Shown here one piece after another: positions 1-12,474 of a stretch of DNA of 64,000 nucleotides. How positions within the stretch are numbered: position 1 is the first letter of the stretch; every line of letters starts with the position of its first letter. The DNA comes from Paramecium octaurelia (taxonomy: Eukaryota > Ciliophora > Oligohymenophorea > Peniculida > Parameciidae), in the NCBI GenBank assembly GCA_905182995.1, contig CAJJDP010000154.1, forward strand, positions 11,947 to 75,946, in the 5' to 3' direction. A program made the position numbers and the translations under genes. The notes below the pieces were generated by a model. The model did no database searches. It was not told the DNA's origin and saw nothing but the letters and a program-made list of their open reading frames with translations.

Positions 1-3000
1 TATTTACAGTTGAAAATGAATATTTTATAATTGACCTAAGTTAAATAAATTTATCCAAATCATCTCCTGTGTTCAATTTTCCATTTTTTTACAGTACTAC
101 ATATTAAGGTTGGGTGAATCATAAGGGTAGTATCAACCAAAACCCATCTCTTAGGCTTCATTGAGTTGTTCAATAAATTAGCAAGAATAAGATTGCCATT
201 CTATTAATAAAAAAATGTTTTATTTAAATTCAGATTTACTTTTTATTTCTATAATATCTTCGCTATATATTGATAAACAGTTTTCTCCAGTGTTACCAAT
301 ATCACATAATATAGAATTTGTAACATTTCCAGTTCATTTCTTACATAATTAATGCAGTCATAAAAAAATATATCATTAAGCTACAAAATATTCAAAAATA
401 TATTATGCAGCAATTCTCTCAGTTTCCTTAATAACTATTTGCACAGCTTTAAATTGCACTAACATCCCTTCTTTACATTTGATGATGCACTATTTGGTGA
501 ATTTATGAGCTAAAGTTACACTTTCTATTCATACAATAAAGATTGCATCATGTCAGACATATAAGGATCAAAATTGTTAACGGAAGATATTGGACTCTAT
601 TAAAAACCAATAGTTTTCATTTTGATAGCAGACACCTATGCAAATTCTGCATTATCATTTCCACTCAAAGAAAACTATCTATACTTGTGTGTGCATAAAC
701 TTTTAGATACTGTATAGGAGCAGGTTGTAATAAGTATAAAGCAAGTAAGGATTTGGAGGCTTGATAGATGGCGCTCCTCTAATTCAATAAGCAGGTGATT
801 CTTCATATAAATCAAATCCAGGGAAACAGGAAGAAATTTATCATATTCAGTATGAGTAAATCACTCAAAGAATTAGTCATTTCCAGTTAAACCATCAGAA
901 TACAATGTATATGCGGTTGAATTTTCTGTACTCTTCAAAAAAAGAGTTTCAAAGCATTAGAGGGCCTGAATCTTCATTGTTTTACAGCATCATAACATTT
1001 TAAATTAAAAAGATAAGCATGAAACTATGCATTTTAATTTTGAAGTTCTTCTCAAAAATTATTATGATGGATGTATATAACTGTTATTGATTAGAGTTAA
1101 TCACAACAAATACAGAGTAAATAATTGTATAGTGCATCATATATAAGGCATAGAATCCTATTATTTATTTTAATAGGTGTCATAATTTCCTATATTAATT
1201 TAGACCATCTCGTACACGATAATATTTTCAGGTAAAAGTAAATGCTTTAAATTACACTATTATGGAGTTTTTTGATTAGAATATCAGTAGGTTCAACTTT
1301 CTCTAATAAAGATTCAGCAAAGCAATAATATTTTCTGGAATTCAGAATAAGAGCAAAATAAAGACTTAAATGCAGAATGCGGTTTAGTATTTGATGAGGA
1401 ATGGCACAATTTCAGCTCCAGACAAAAATGATGTGTATGAATTTTGTATATACTTTACTGTTAATAAAAAATAGGTTAGAAAGTCTATAGATATAACTAG
1501 GGCATGGGGAATATAAACACCTAATATTCTAACAACTTATTGCATGCTAACATTAAATACAGCCATGCATTCTTGCATGAAGTTTAACTTACAGAACAGG
1601 TATGTTAAGTTGTATTAAAACAAAATCAAAAACAACTTAAATATGTTCGAATGTAACATTTGAGGTTTTAAAGCAATAGGAACAATTCATAGGATACTAA
1701 AAGCAATATGCAATACATCCAAAGCAGTTTTTACAGAAAAACTAGCACGTGATCTAAATTAGGAAAAATGTTTATTTTTAGTAATTGCATAAATTGGGTA
1801 AAGCATCTATTTAATTCAAATCATAAGAAGTAGCTACAAAATGTGTGACGCATTTTCGGTAGGGCTAAGTTTGACAAGATTTAAATATTCAGTTTTATTA
1901 AATGCTACACCAAATTATAGCAGACTCTGCACTAGTTAATAGATTTTTACTAGATGTACGCGCTGTCGATCATTAAATACAACTAACAAGATTTTTCGAA
2001 GTATCAAATGTCCAACACTACATGATTTAACAAAATGCTTACTCTGAATAATATTCATAAATTAGGCTAATATCAAAATTTTAGTGCGTAATGAGGCAAG
2101 TATCAAAATATGATTTATACAGAGATTAGCAATCAATTAATTTTTACAAATAATACATATGTCTCAGGTGAGCTGATAACATTATTAGTTGAAAACTTTA
2201 ATATTAATTAATAGTAGTCACAAAGAAAAACCATAATCAGGATACTAAGCTAAAGTACTAAAAATGTAGACCTTATTATAGGATTTAGTTCTTGTTAGAA
2301 ATTCTAAGTTTATAATATAATTAATAAAATTAATTTCATCAACAAAAAGCTTTGAGACGTCGGAATCTAAGATAGGCATGGTAGGTAGCATTCTTGAGTC
2401 ACTCAAGTTAGATAAATTGAGGCTGATCCTTTTTTATTAGTTTAAAAGCAGTTTTGAATCTACACTAATGTCATCTAGCCTACTCAGAACTATTTTCAGA
2501 GACAGGGCATTCAGTCCCAGAGTTTAAATTAACCGACCATTCATCAACACAACAATAATTTTAGAAATTTTGTTTATCATTAAATATAATGATATATATT
2601 TTAATGATAGCTAAAGTTTAGTCGACAACATATTTTAGTTGCTTTATCACAATGTTCATCGATATATCTTTCTGCAAATCTATATGATTTATTTTCTTTT
2701 AGATGAAATCCATCATCATTAGTTGAACAACTGTTAGTTTAAAAACAGAATATATGTTTTAATAATTATAAAGATTGCCAACTACTAGTACATTTTATAG
2801 ATTAAGTCAACATTTGAAATTAGCTCTATTGACTATAATTAGTTTAAGCGAGACTCATTTACTTAATCATCTTTTTAGACTTCAAAACCAACCTTAAACT
2901 GTATAACCCTAACTTTATTAAACAATAATATTTAGTTTTTTGAAATTATCCGATGATTTAATCTTCTCAATCGAATCCACGCTTTGTTGTTAGATTAACG

Positions 3001-3262
3001 TGCATGTCATCTTTATTAATGTGATATTCATTCCTTCAAATTTTCTTTTATAGTTCAAATGATGTATTTACAAAATTTTTATTTTCTTTGATTTAATAAG
3101 CTTTCCTCATTATAATGAATGGATGCTTCTAGTTTAATTTTTAAATTTGATTATTATTATAAAGATTTAATATAATTTCTATTGAAAAGATATGATGTAG
3201 ATATTTTGAGATTAAAGTGATAATTATTCATAACTAATGAAACAATAAATAATATATTATAA
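1..3262. other. Gene-poor AT-rich stretch without assignable gene
   Basis: I find no gene that survives inspection in either strand under the ciliate code (TGA as only stop). Short open stretches exist, the longest around 740-1090 on the plus strand, but they have no start, no family motif and run through several frames. A few cysteine-bearing fragments around 640-770 faintly recall coding sequence. The GC content looks somewhat higher than in the true intergenic gaps further right, so decayed genes are possible. No tandem repeat, telomere repeat or transposon terminus was seen. Confidence 0.5.
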
Positions 3263-3508
3263 ATGGGTTCATGTTCAGCAAAAAAAAGACTTGAGAAAAA
3301 AACACCTAATATACAATTAGCATTCATAGGTGCTACTGCTATGTCAGCATCTATTTTATAAGGTTACATACCTAAAGAGGAAATAAAAGAACTAAAGGGA
3401 CATGTCAAGGGCGATGTTTATTAGTAATTGTTAGACAGATGTAATTCTAATGGTGGTTAGATATCAAGATTTGATTTTTTAGACATATTAGCCAATGCAT
3501 CTAAATGA
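3263..3508 (+). CDS. Small MGSC-start protein, probable N-myristoylated, EF-hand-like size
   Basis: An intronless reading frame of 81 codons ends in TGA; three TAA/TAG codons inside are read as Gln. The protein begins MGSCSAKKRLEKK: Gly2, Ser/Cys at positions 3-4 and following basic residues fit an N-myristoylation plus palmitoylation signal, so it is probably membrane-tethered. The rest contains the run GYIPKEEIKELKGHVKGD and ends with RFDFLDILANASK, the spacing of a degenerate EF-hand helix-loop-helix, but no canonical calcium loop is complete. It stands alone in a gene-poor stretch with a decayed WD40 pseudogene downstream. Function is unknown; it may be a truncated paralog of a calcium-binding protein. 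Confidence 0.6.
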
Positions 3509-3929
3509 ATTGTATAATCAAATAAATTTTAAATGATATGTTACTTTCTTAGGGTAAGAGGCTCTGAATCTGCTCCTTTAGATTTTACTTTCTTGTTCTT
3601 TTCACTCTCAAATCAAAATATGCAATCATAATCAGATCATTTCCATTTCTTCCAAAACCTACTTTTTAAATTTTTATTTGGAATCCATATCCTTTTTATC
3701 TTATTAATTTACTCATTTTTCTAACATTATTAAATCTAGAAATATTAATAATTATAAATTAAAAACTACCTAAAATTAAGGAGAAATTTAGAAAACAAAC
3801 AAAAATTATTTATAAGAATTTCTAGTGTAAAGTAAAGAAAATTCTGATATATAGCTAATGTAATTGCAATTTACAAAAACATAAAAAAATAATTCAAATA
3901 ATATTTATAAACATATTTAACCAGATGCA
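3509..3929. other. Unassigned AT-rich gap
   Basis: No convincing gene. A minus-strand segment near 3545-3690 reads as a charged, Lys/Glu-rich peptide in two different frames, but there is no legal intron to join them, so it is left unannotated. Confidence 0.4.
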
Positions 3930-4930
3930 AAATATTTTACCATCAGGGAAATGAGATAGATGTTATAATATCAATATGGCGATCAAATTTTATAATAGTT
4001 TTCAGCTTAAAAATTCCACACTCTAGCATTTCTATCATGACTTACAGAAGAAGAGTTAATCTATTTATTGAAAAATCAATTTAGTTAATATACTTAGAAT
4101 GACTACCAATCTTTTACTTATTTATAAATGTGAGAATTCCAAAATATGATTGAGCAATTTAAACTAAAAGAAACTAAATAAAATAATCACGTAAAACTAC
4201 AATATAACTTTCACTATTTAAATTATCATCTAGTTTCAACCCTATTTTTTTACAGTTAATTTCAAATCAGATCCAAAAATAACAAATTCATTTTATGAAA
4301 AGGCAACAGCGAGTACCCAAATTACCCTACCAATTTTGAAATTATTCTTTTGGCTTTATAATCTAATCCTATTATTGCCTTTTCAGAACTACCAGATGCT
4401 AATACTTAGCCATCAGAAGGTAAGCCCAAGGGAATGATCAAATTAATATGACTACACATTCTTTCAATGTTAAGTCTTATTTTAATATCCGAAAATATAA
4501 TCATTTTATCATGACTTCTTGAGACTAAGTGCAGACCATACAAAAAAAGGCTAAGGATGCTAGGATCTATGATTGACCATCCAATTTTTAGAAAGTCGAA
4601 CCTGCCTCATTATACCATAAAATTTTGCTTTATCACCACTTGCAGATGCAATTATTAATCCATTTAGTGAGAATTAAATGGTAATTATGTCTTAAGAATG
4701 TTGACTATACCTGAGGTATATGAAATACCTTAAATTGCTAATTGTACAATTGTTATTGCGATATCATATGTTATTGGAGAATTTATATTATAATATTTTG
4801 TAAATTAATTACATTTGCTTTTGAATACAACGATTAGTACTGAAGTGTGAAAATTGGGAGTTCCTTAAATGGCTACCTTGAAAATTGGCTCAATATAAAT
4901 TCATATACTCTAGCTTGAAAAACTGAAAGT
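3930..4930 (-). pseudogene. Decayed pentapeptide-repeat/WD40 protein gene
   Basis: Read on the minus strand the stretch gives successive, eroded WD40 blades about 40 residues apart: FSLNGLIIASASGDKAKFYG near 4640-4690, then SRSHDKMIIFSDI near 4490-4530, ASGSSEKAIIGLDYK near 4360-4420, and SRSHDRNARVWNF near 4010-4060. These correspond to the usual ciliate blade pattern in which SGS-D-K precedes a WD dipeptide. Upstream, near 4840-4900, ANFQGSHLRNSQF matches A(N/D)FXX pentapeptide repeats, an arrangement found in a large Paramecium family. The blades lie in different frames, TGA codons intervene and the WD dipeptides are mostly lost, so it is a relic of a host gene. The exact ends are unclear. 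Confidence 0.65.
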
Positions 4931-6301
4931 CTTTAAACTTTAAATTTGCGTTAAGCAGAAATTAACATATATTTCTTAATGTGAAAAAAAAGGCATCTTT
5001 ATAACTGAAATTCATACATATGCAAATATTTTCATAAGATAAATTTTTGATTTCCAATTAAGATTAATATTTTATATTTATTAATTATTAATTCGCTGAA
5101 ATGATGATAGTCAACTTTAAATTAATTGATGGATATATTGTATTAATTCAAAATTATATTTGATAACGTAGATCCTGAACTTAAATAAATTGAAAAAATT
5201 GCAGTAAGATTTATTAAACGCAATATCTATTCTCAATCAACTCCTTTTATTTAATCAACTCAACTACAAAATTTCTAGCCCAGCTCTTAATGTAAATATA
5301 TTTTTTAAACCAATGTACTTAAGTAAAGAATTTTAGGATTGATTAATTTAACAGTAGTCCCTTCTTTGATGGGGAATGGCTAAAAACGAATATTTTCTTC
5401 TATTCCTTTATTCTTGCCTACTTCATATTATTGAAGCCTGGCTATCTTATTAAACTCACTTCATCTAATTAGGTATACAAAAAATCTTTATGTTATTAAT
5501 CCCTTGATATTACTTTGAGAGATAACTCCACAATAAAATTAAACTAGAACAAATTGTAGTATATTTGGACTCAACTTTTACTTAAGATTTTAGATTGTTT
5601 TGAGTTATTTAAATCAAAACAAAAACGAATTGTAAGTCTTATTTGGTTATTTTCCTCCTTTCATTATTCTAGATTAAATTGCAGAAGCTTTAAAATTTTA
5701 TTCAAAACATTTCACCTAAAATTGAAATCTAGTGTAAGGATATAACATTATATTTGTAAAAGTATTTTGAGCAAATAATGAAAAGAATTTAATTAAAATC
5801 ATGATATTAGCCATCTTGGAATACCTATTTGATATAAAATGTTGGAGTTAAGGAAAGCAAATTACTAATAAAGTAGGTGTACCTTAAGATATCATTATAT
5901 AGATAGTTTACTTAATCTAAAGTACTTTTTAGGATTTTATCAATTTCATGAGAAACTTAAGAAGTATTCCAGAATGATATATTCATTTAGTACTTCAATT
6001 AAAGATAAGAAAATGTGCCATCGAATAGACTCTTTTATATTTATACATAATTGATTTTCTATTTGATATTTTTTTTAGCTTAAGATTCTTTTCATATCAT
6101 ATAATATTGATATATTGTAATAAATTTCAATATTTCTTAATTAAATATATATTTCCAAATTCTTTTGGAATGTAATGCTAATCATTCAGGAAAATTTAAC
6201 AAATCTTTTCTAATTTCGTTATTTTTAGTTAAGATGCAAAATTTATTCGATTTTATTAGCTTAATTAGAACTATTGTTGAGATTCTAGTTTCAATTTTGA
6301 C
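4931..6301. other. Gene-free AT-rich stretch
   Basis: No gene is supported. Some segments (5350-5600, 5850-5970) stay open for 30-60 codons, which is expected by chance when only TGA stops. The left end may contain further debris of the WD40 pseudogene. Confidence 0.45.
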
Positions 6302-7825
6302 TCATGTGTAGATGAGACTGATTATCTGTGTTTTATTAGAATACTTTTTCCTTTTCATAATAAATCTGAGTCTTACTCTATTAAATTTATGGTTCCTGTG
6401 TAACAGAGATATCTTGAGGTAAAGATTGCCTTCTTTTATTATTTTGTGTTTTTAATAACTAAAGTGTTTGACATCTTATGTTTCGAATCTCCATTGTCTT
6501 TGGTTCATGACTAGAAAATTGCATTTATAAATTTACTCTTAAATTTCTTATGATAGTTCGTTAAATTTTGATAAACTCTCCTTGAAAAAGTCATGATCTA
6601 AACATTATTATAAAGTGAATCTATGGCGAGGATTTTTTCTGACCATAGAAATAATCAAAGACTTGAGTGATTAGGGAATACAAACATTGTCATCAAAATT
6701 AATTTAAGCATTCACATTTTATCTTAAAGTATCATCTTTTGTCTTACTTTTGAATGGATGAGAATTAAAAAAACTATTTAAATTTGCTATTCTTACATTT
6801 CATATATAATTACACCAATACTAAACACATCGCAGGATTATCCATACATCTTTGCCTTTTCTCGATATTCTATGATTTCTGGTGCAACATATCCAGGAGT
6901 ACCACATTTATATAGTATATGCTATTGTTGTTTGATTGAAGTAGAGAATCCAAAATCTCCTATTCCAAATTGCCAATCTAAAGGATCTTTGCTTTTATAG
7001 AGGATATTGAATGGTTTTAAATCTCGATGCATAATTCCCTAATTTAGCTTTAAAATACTTTGGTGTGCATATAATGAACTGTTTCAATTAATAATTTGAC
7101 TAACTCTCTTTTGATTAGGAAATTAAAATTTTTGATTTTATCGATCAATTGTCCTCCTTCGAAAAGACTGATGACTAATCGAATGTGTTCTTTAATTAAT
7201 AGAAATTCTACTTTCTGATTCGTATACTTGATGCAATCTCATGATGTTCGGGTGATCCAAACTCCGCATCATAAAAATTTCTTCTAATAGTGTTTTCGAT
7301 CTCAATACACGATGTCTCCCAGTGGCTTGTTCCTTCTCAATCTATTTTACTGCATAAAATGTATGGTCGAGAATATTTTCTGCTAAAAAGACCTAATTTA
7401 TTTTGAAAAGTCTCACTTGAGCTGTTGAACCAGTACCTATATTTTGAAGCAATAAGTATTGCTACTCAAAGCCGTCGATAATACAACATTTCTATAGTTC
7501 TTTCAAAAATAAATCGATCTCAACTGAATGGTTAAAATAAAGATCAATTCTACTGTGATCTCTTATTAGAGTAAGGCAACTGTCATAAGGAATATTAGGG
7601 GTAACATTTTTTTTGGTTAGTTTAAAATAGACGTTCTTCAAAACAACGAATCCTCCCAACTCCCCATTCTTTCTATTAACTTAAAAATTTGTACGTCTCT
7701 AAAATAAAACAAATGTTGTTAAAAGGTTTTATATTGTCTAGCAATTAACTTTTTCAATATTGTCCCTGTTTTATACATTGTTATCATCTCCCTTGAATCT
7801 TGGAGCAATCCTTACATAAGGTCAT
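6302..7825 (-). CDS. PH-like domain / CAMK-type serine-threonine protein kinase
   Basis: The C-terminal two thirds is a complete protein kinase. It has a glycine loop (IGTGSTAQ then VFLAEN after a 24-nt intron), the VAIK lysine in FYAVKQIEK, MHRDLKPFNIL as catalytic loop, GDFGFS, and GTPGYVAPE as activation-loop end, then DVFSIGVIIYE. The first ~130 residues (KNVYFKLTKKN onward) resemble the divergent PH-like domain that precedes many Paramecium CAMK-type kinases. I see introns of about 20-24 nt at roughly 7402-7425, 7190-7211, 7045-7064 and 6747-6769, the first of these 3n and in frame. A further start-proximal intron (about 28 nt near 7788-7815) is needed to reach the ATG at 7825 and is the weak point. 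All key catalytic residues are present, so it should be active. It is isolated between gene-free gaps. Confidence 0.82.
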
Positions 7826-9481
7826 TTATTAACTAATAATCTTTTCTTTTCCAAAATTATTCAGATCCAGAATTATATACAAAATATAAGTTTGAGCTTT
7901 GCATTTATAAAAAATAATAAACTAATATATATTTTCTCAATGTATTAATAGTAATTAGTTAGAGCGCATTGACTAAATAAATCTAAACTCTTAACAATAC
8001 ACCCATATAATTTTGGTTAATCATTTTTTGAACCATAACTTTATCATTCCGATATTTAAAATCGTAAATCTATAATTTTATTTACAAATATCTTCCTAAA
8101 TTTAAATACCTTTCAATCAATAACAAATAAGTTGTAAATATCATCAAACAACTCTGAAATTATCCATATCTGCCATCCAATTATTATATATTCTTTTCTT
8201 AGCATTAAATAATCAATTCATACAATTTTGGGTTATTAAGACAGCAAAAAATGCATAAAAATATAAGGATTTCGATAGGGAATAAGTAAATGACTAAATG
8301 AATACATTTTTCTCATTAATTCTGTAGAATAATCTTTTCATACAGCAAATGTTAATATTCTAGTAATCATGTCTCATAGTCCTTTGTGCTCATTTATTTA
8401 CATCTTAGGATGGGACCTACCTTTTAAATCCTCTTTTTAAACTTCAAGTTTGAAAAGTACTTTAATTTGTTTCTAAAATGTAGAAAATAAATTTCAAGAT
8501 ATTCAGTTAAATGAAGCTCTTTGAAATGCCTAAAAATGATCTCCATACAACTAATTTGCTCAATTATTAATTATTACTAATAAATAAGCTTATAAGTTCC
8601 TTCCAAAACGAACTCTTATTATTTTCTTTAATTACTAATATATAAAACTTGTTGGCTTCATTATTTGAAATAAATAAATGAATAATATACTAAAAAAACC
8701 TATTAAAATAATTTTTATGCTTTTAATTAATTTATTGTTATACTTAAGAAACCTCTATTTTAATAGTTCTTTATGTCTACCTATTTGAATTAACATCTAT
8801 TTTGATGACTAGTTCCAAGCATTTTAACGTGTTTAAATTACATGTAAAAGTGTGATATTAATGTATTACAACCTTTAAAATGCAACCGTATTGAAGGTAA
8901 ATTAGCATTCTTAATTTACAAAGAAGAAAAAGAATAAAAAGAATAATATTAGAATGAATAATTATTTTCAATTAATTTTTAATTTGTCACTTTCTATTGC
9001 TCAAACGATTTTGGTCCAGTGTGATTCTTCTCTCCGAAAGTATTGATGTTTGTGATTTTGGTTTTAAACCAGTCAAGTATATTGATTTAATAATTTGCTA
9101 AAACCTCTTAACAATTTAATTGGCGAAATTATTTATTATCCAATTATCAAAATATCATCAAATCGAGTACTATTCATAAATATAACAATCATACCTATAT
9201 TGCAGCTTAAACCTATTACACAGCAAATAAATGTTAGAACAAAAAATAATTAATATGGCAACTCAATGTAAATCTTAACTTTAATCTATTTTGATATAAG
9301 TTAAATTTTATCCGAATAATTTAGGTGGTTCTCTCAAGAGGACTTTAAAAATGTTGAGATATTAAGTAAAATGTAATTTAAGATTTGTTTATATATTACT
9401 TAAACAAATAACTTAAGATTTATAATATATAAAAAATGGAATAAATATCTGGTGATTATCATAGAACAATTAAAACTAAAA
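7826..9481. other. Gene-free AT-rich stretch, 1.66 kb
   Basis: No gene is supported on either strand. One minus-strand open frame of 59 codons (8367-8546) is within chance length when only TGA stops and shows no motif. The stretch must carry the 5' region of the kinase to its left and the 3' region of the TPR-like gene to its right, but no specific signal is recognisable. Confidence 0.5.
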
Positions 9482-11264
9482 TCATATTTAATAGGATTTA
9501 ATTAGATTTTTAATTTTGGTTTACATTTGATATGATTTTAGTAATTCTTTGTTCCCTTTTGCGCTATTCTGAGCAGTTTGAGGAGGTTTAATTGATTCTA
9601 AATTAAATGATGTACCTCTCTTTCTTTTTGGTGGCAATTAGACGTGATTTAAATTATTGATAATTAAGAAATTGATGTTAAATCTTGGTTTTTCAAAGCA
9701 GTATTACTTTTAGCTTGCTTTAGTTTAAGGTCTTTTGAAATGAGTTTATCTAAAATTGGTGATATTGATATTTTAATGGTTGCTTACATTCTTTTCTTTG
9801 AGATAGATTTCTGCAACTTAATTGAGTCCCCATTTTGGAGAGTTAGGTTTGTTTTTATTTGTTGTAGAAATTGATCTAAGTTTCCTGTTTTAAGGTTTTG
9901 AACCTTCATAAGTATTTGTATCTATATTCAAATTCTAAACCTTTGTTATTTAGAATTATTATTCTTTAAGGGAAATTGCTCTCTCTTTAATTAAATAGGA
10001 ACATTTTGCTAAAGTATTATGGAAATGAGATACATTTACGAATGATTGGAATGACAAATCCACATTTTTAAGGTTCTAATATAGGTTTAAGAAGAACAAT
10101 CTCATAATTTTATTCATGCTTTTGATGAACATCTTCTTAGATGATTTATTTGGAAATATCATGAAATCTATTGTGAACATTCAACAATTAGTTGACCAAG
10201 GGCATATCTTTGGGGAAATACAAGTAAACCAACTCCAATGCTCTGGAGAGATAATTCTCAGCTTCTGTAAATTGCAATGGATCTAAGATTTGCTCAATAA
10301 ATCTTGATTCGGTTGAAGTGCAATATAGGGAGATAACAAACAGGGACAAAATATGGAGGAACTGTTGATTGCTGGGATTCACTTGAAGGAGGAGGGAATC
10401 GAAGTTCAAGGGAGTCATCTAAATGTAACTAAGGATGTTGGCTTTTTCTATATATTAAGTGGGACAATCTTTGAAGATATACAGAAGATTCTCTTGGGTT
10501 AATTGTTGTGTTTTTGAGGAGGGGAAAGTGATAATGACTCCCTGTTATTTAGGCTTTAGTTGGGGCAGGGCTATGGACTTTCTTAATATCTCTTCTAGGA
10601 GTTTCTTCTGCAAGGATTCCTCTGAATGGGAATGGAGATCGAACATTAACTTTAATGCTTTTTTGATTGCAATTTTAGAGATGGCCAGTGCTTCATGATG
10701 CTAACCAATTTCTGATAAAATTATGCAACATTGTAGAAAACATTGGAGTCTTATAGTGTCTAAGAGGATTCTCTCTTGTGTGGTTTGATTTATATACTTC
10801 TTCAATATCAAAATAGTATCTTCGAAACAAGTGAAGGCGTTTTCCAACCATCCTATGGCGTAGAATGAGACACCCTTAATATAAAGCATGAGTACCGATG
10901 TTGATTTTGTTGATTAGTTAATAATGAATAGGAGGACTTGCTATTGCAGTTAGGATTTATTCTGCTTATTTAAATTAGAATAAAGCTTATTGGTATTGAT
11001 GTTGTTCGTATTCCAAGACTCCGTATTTGATGGTCTCCTTGAATTTGGATTCAGATTCATCTTCATAGATGTATAGGACGGATTAGCTCTTTTTTTTGGA
11101 ATCCTAATATAGGGGATTCTAAGTACACTCATTCTAATAATCTCAACTGGTTGAATCTTTTGGAACAATTGCAAAAGCAGGCTCGTGTCATTCTGGTCTT
11201 GTACATTCTGCTGTTTTTTTTACCCTAAACCATTCAAAAGTTTTGGAGACTTTAATTCGTTCAT
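9482..11264 (-). CDS. TPR-like helical-repeat protein, function unknown
   Basis: The gene encodes 587 residues with one 19-nt intron at 9922-9940; exon lengths sum to a multiple of three. The start MNELKSPKLLNG is the first ATG and lies 25 bp from the divergent AGC-kinase start. Residues about 1-110 are basic and Asn/Ser-rich and look disordered. From about 110 to 400 the sequence is helical with TPR-like spacing (FYAIGWLENAFTCFEDTIL, LSEIGQHHEALAISKIAIK, FTEAENYLSRALELVYLYF), the small-Gly-Ala-Ala positions of TPR helices being visible. The last 170 residues are Lys/Asn/Gln-rich and low-complexity. TPR proteins are scaffolds, so a partner-binding role is inferred. The shared promoter suggests possible co-expression with the kinase. 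No enzymatic motif is present. Confidence 0.8.
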
Positions 11265-11289
11265 ATTAAAAGTATTTTATATAATATAT
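11265..11289. promoter_or_regulatory. 25-bp bidirectional intergenic region
   Basis: Only 25 bp separate the ATG of the minus-strand TPR-like gene (11264) from the ATG of the plus-strand AGC kinase (11290). The stretch is purely A/T (alternating TATATA). Any core promoter for both genes must lie here or inside the neighbouring coding sequence. Confidence 0.5.
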
Positions 11290-12474
11290 ATGGGTTAATG
11301 TCTCAATTGTTTTAAGAAGAATCAGGAAAGCCAGCAAGATGTTGTTTCTTAGCAAGCCAACACTAATTAAAAACCTCTCAATGAGCATTAAACAGAAACC
11401 ATCACCTTCTATAAGCAAAGCATTGTTGTTACCAATGATTCTCACAAACCCATTGTCACAGACTTCAAGTTGCTCAAGACAATCGGCAGGGGAAATTTCG
11501 GGAAGGTGTTATTGGTTCGAAAGCGTTCTAACGGAAAATTGTATGCTATGAAGATTGTAAACAAATATGATCTGCAAGTTAAAAAATAAGTGGAATATGC
11601 GAAAACAGAAAGAATTATATTGGAAAAGATTGATCATCCTTTTATAAGTAAACTCCATTATGCCTTTTAAACTCAATAAAAGCTTTATTATGTTATTGAC
11701 TTCTGTGCCGGTGGGGAGTTGTTCTTCCACTTAAGAAGGGCTTATAAATTCAAAGAGAATTAAGTGTAATTTTATGCCGTTGAAATTATTATCGCCCTAG
11801 AATATTTGCATGATTCCAAAATTCTATATAGAGATCTCAAACCAGAAAACATCCTCTTATGTTCTGATGGCCATATCAAATTAATCGATTTTGGCTTATC
11901 TAAGATTATCAGCAATAGAGATAAGCCATCCTTTTCCATTGTAGGAACCCCAGAATATCTTGCCCCTGAAGTATACTCCGATGATAAACTTGGCCATGAT
12001 GAGTCCTGTGATTGGTGGAGTTTGGGAGCCTTGATGTATGAAATGTTAACTGGAGCTGCACCTTTTTATAGTCAAGATCGAACCCTCATGTTCAGAAATA
12101 GAACTGAAAAACAAACTGAGATGAAACCTTGGTTTTCCGAAGCCTGTTCGAGTCTGCTCACAGGATTATTAAATAATAATGTAAAAATATTCCATATTAT
12201 CAGCCTAAATAAAGAATTAATATATAATAAATTAAAAAACATCCATTCTTTTCAGATATAGATTGGAATTAAGCCTAAAATCGCTAATTGGTACCTCCCA
12301 TTATCCCAGAATTAAATGATGAATTAGATTTAAGATATTTTAACAAAGTAATCACATTATAATCGTAAGATGTTTTTGGATGAACCTCCAATCGATAGTC
12401 CAGTCAATAAAAAAGAACAATTTGACAATTACGATTATTTTACTTACAATTCAGAAGTATTAACAGAATCTTGA
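11290..12474 (+). CDS. N-myristoylated AGC-family serine/threonine kinase
   Basis: The protein has 379 residues and two introns (12181-12203 and 12348-12369); all exons are multiples of three. The start MGQCLNCFKKNQE carries Gly2 for myristoylation and Cys4/Cys7 for palmitoylation, so membrane attachment is likely. The kinase domain starts at FKLLKTIGRGNFGKV (residues ~57-71), with Lys in AMKIV, LYRDLKPENILL (YRD instead of HRD, common in AGC kinases, ~178-189), DFGLSK (~199), GTPEYLAPEV (~218) and CDWWSLGALMYEM. After the second intron the AGC tail is intact: YFNKMFLDEPP, then DSP turn motif and the hydrophobic motif FDNYDYFTY. The combination places it with S6K/SGK/RSK-like AGC kinases. There is no cyclic-nucleotide domain, so it is not PKG. 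The activation-loop Ser/Thr before the GTP-EY motif would be the expected PDK1 site. Confidence 0.93.

Noticed and set aside
740-1090. Long plus-strand open stretch in the left desert
   Set aside because: No start codon, no family and shifting frames upstream; may be debris of a gene but cannot be supported.
8367-8546. Minus-strand open frame of 59 codons
   Set aside because: This length is expected by chance when TGA is the only stop in AT-rich DNA; no motif and no neighbours support it.
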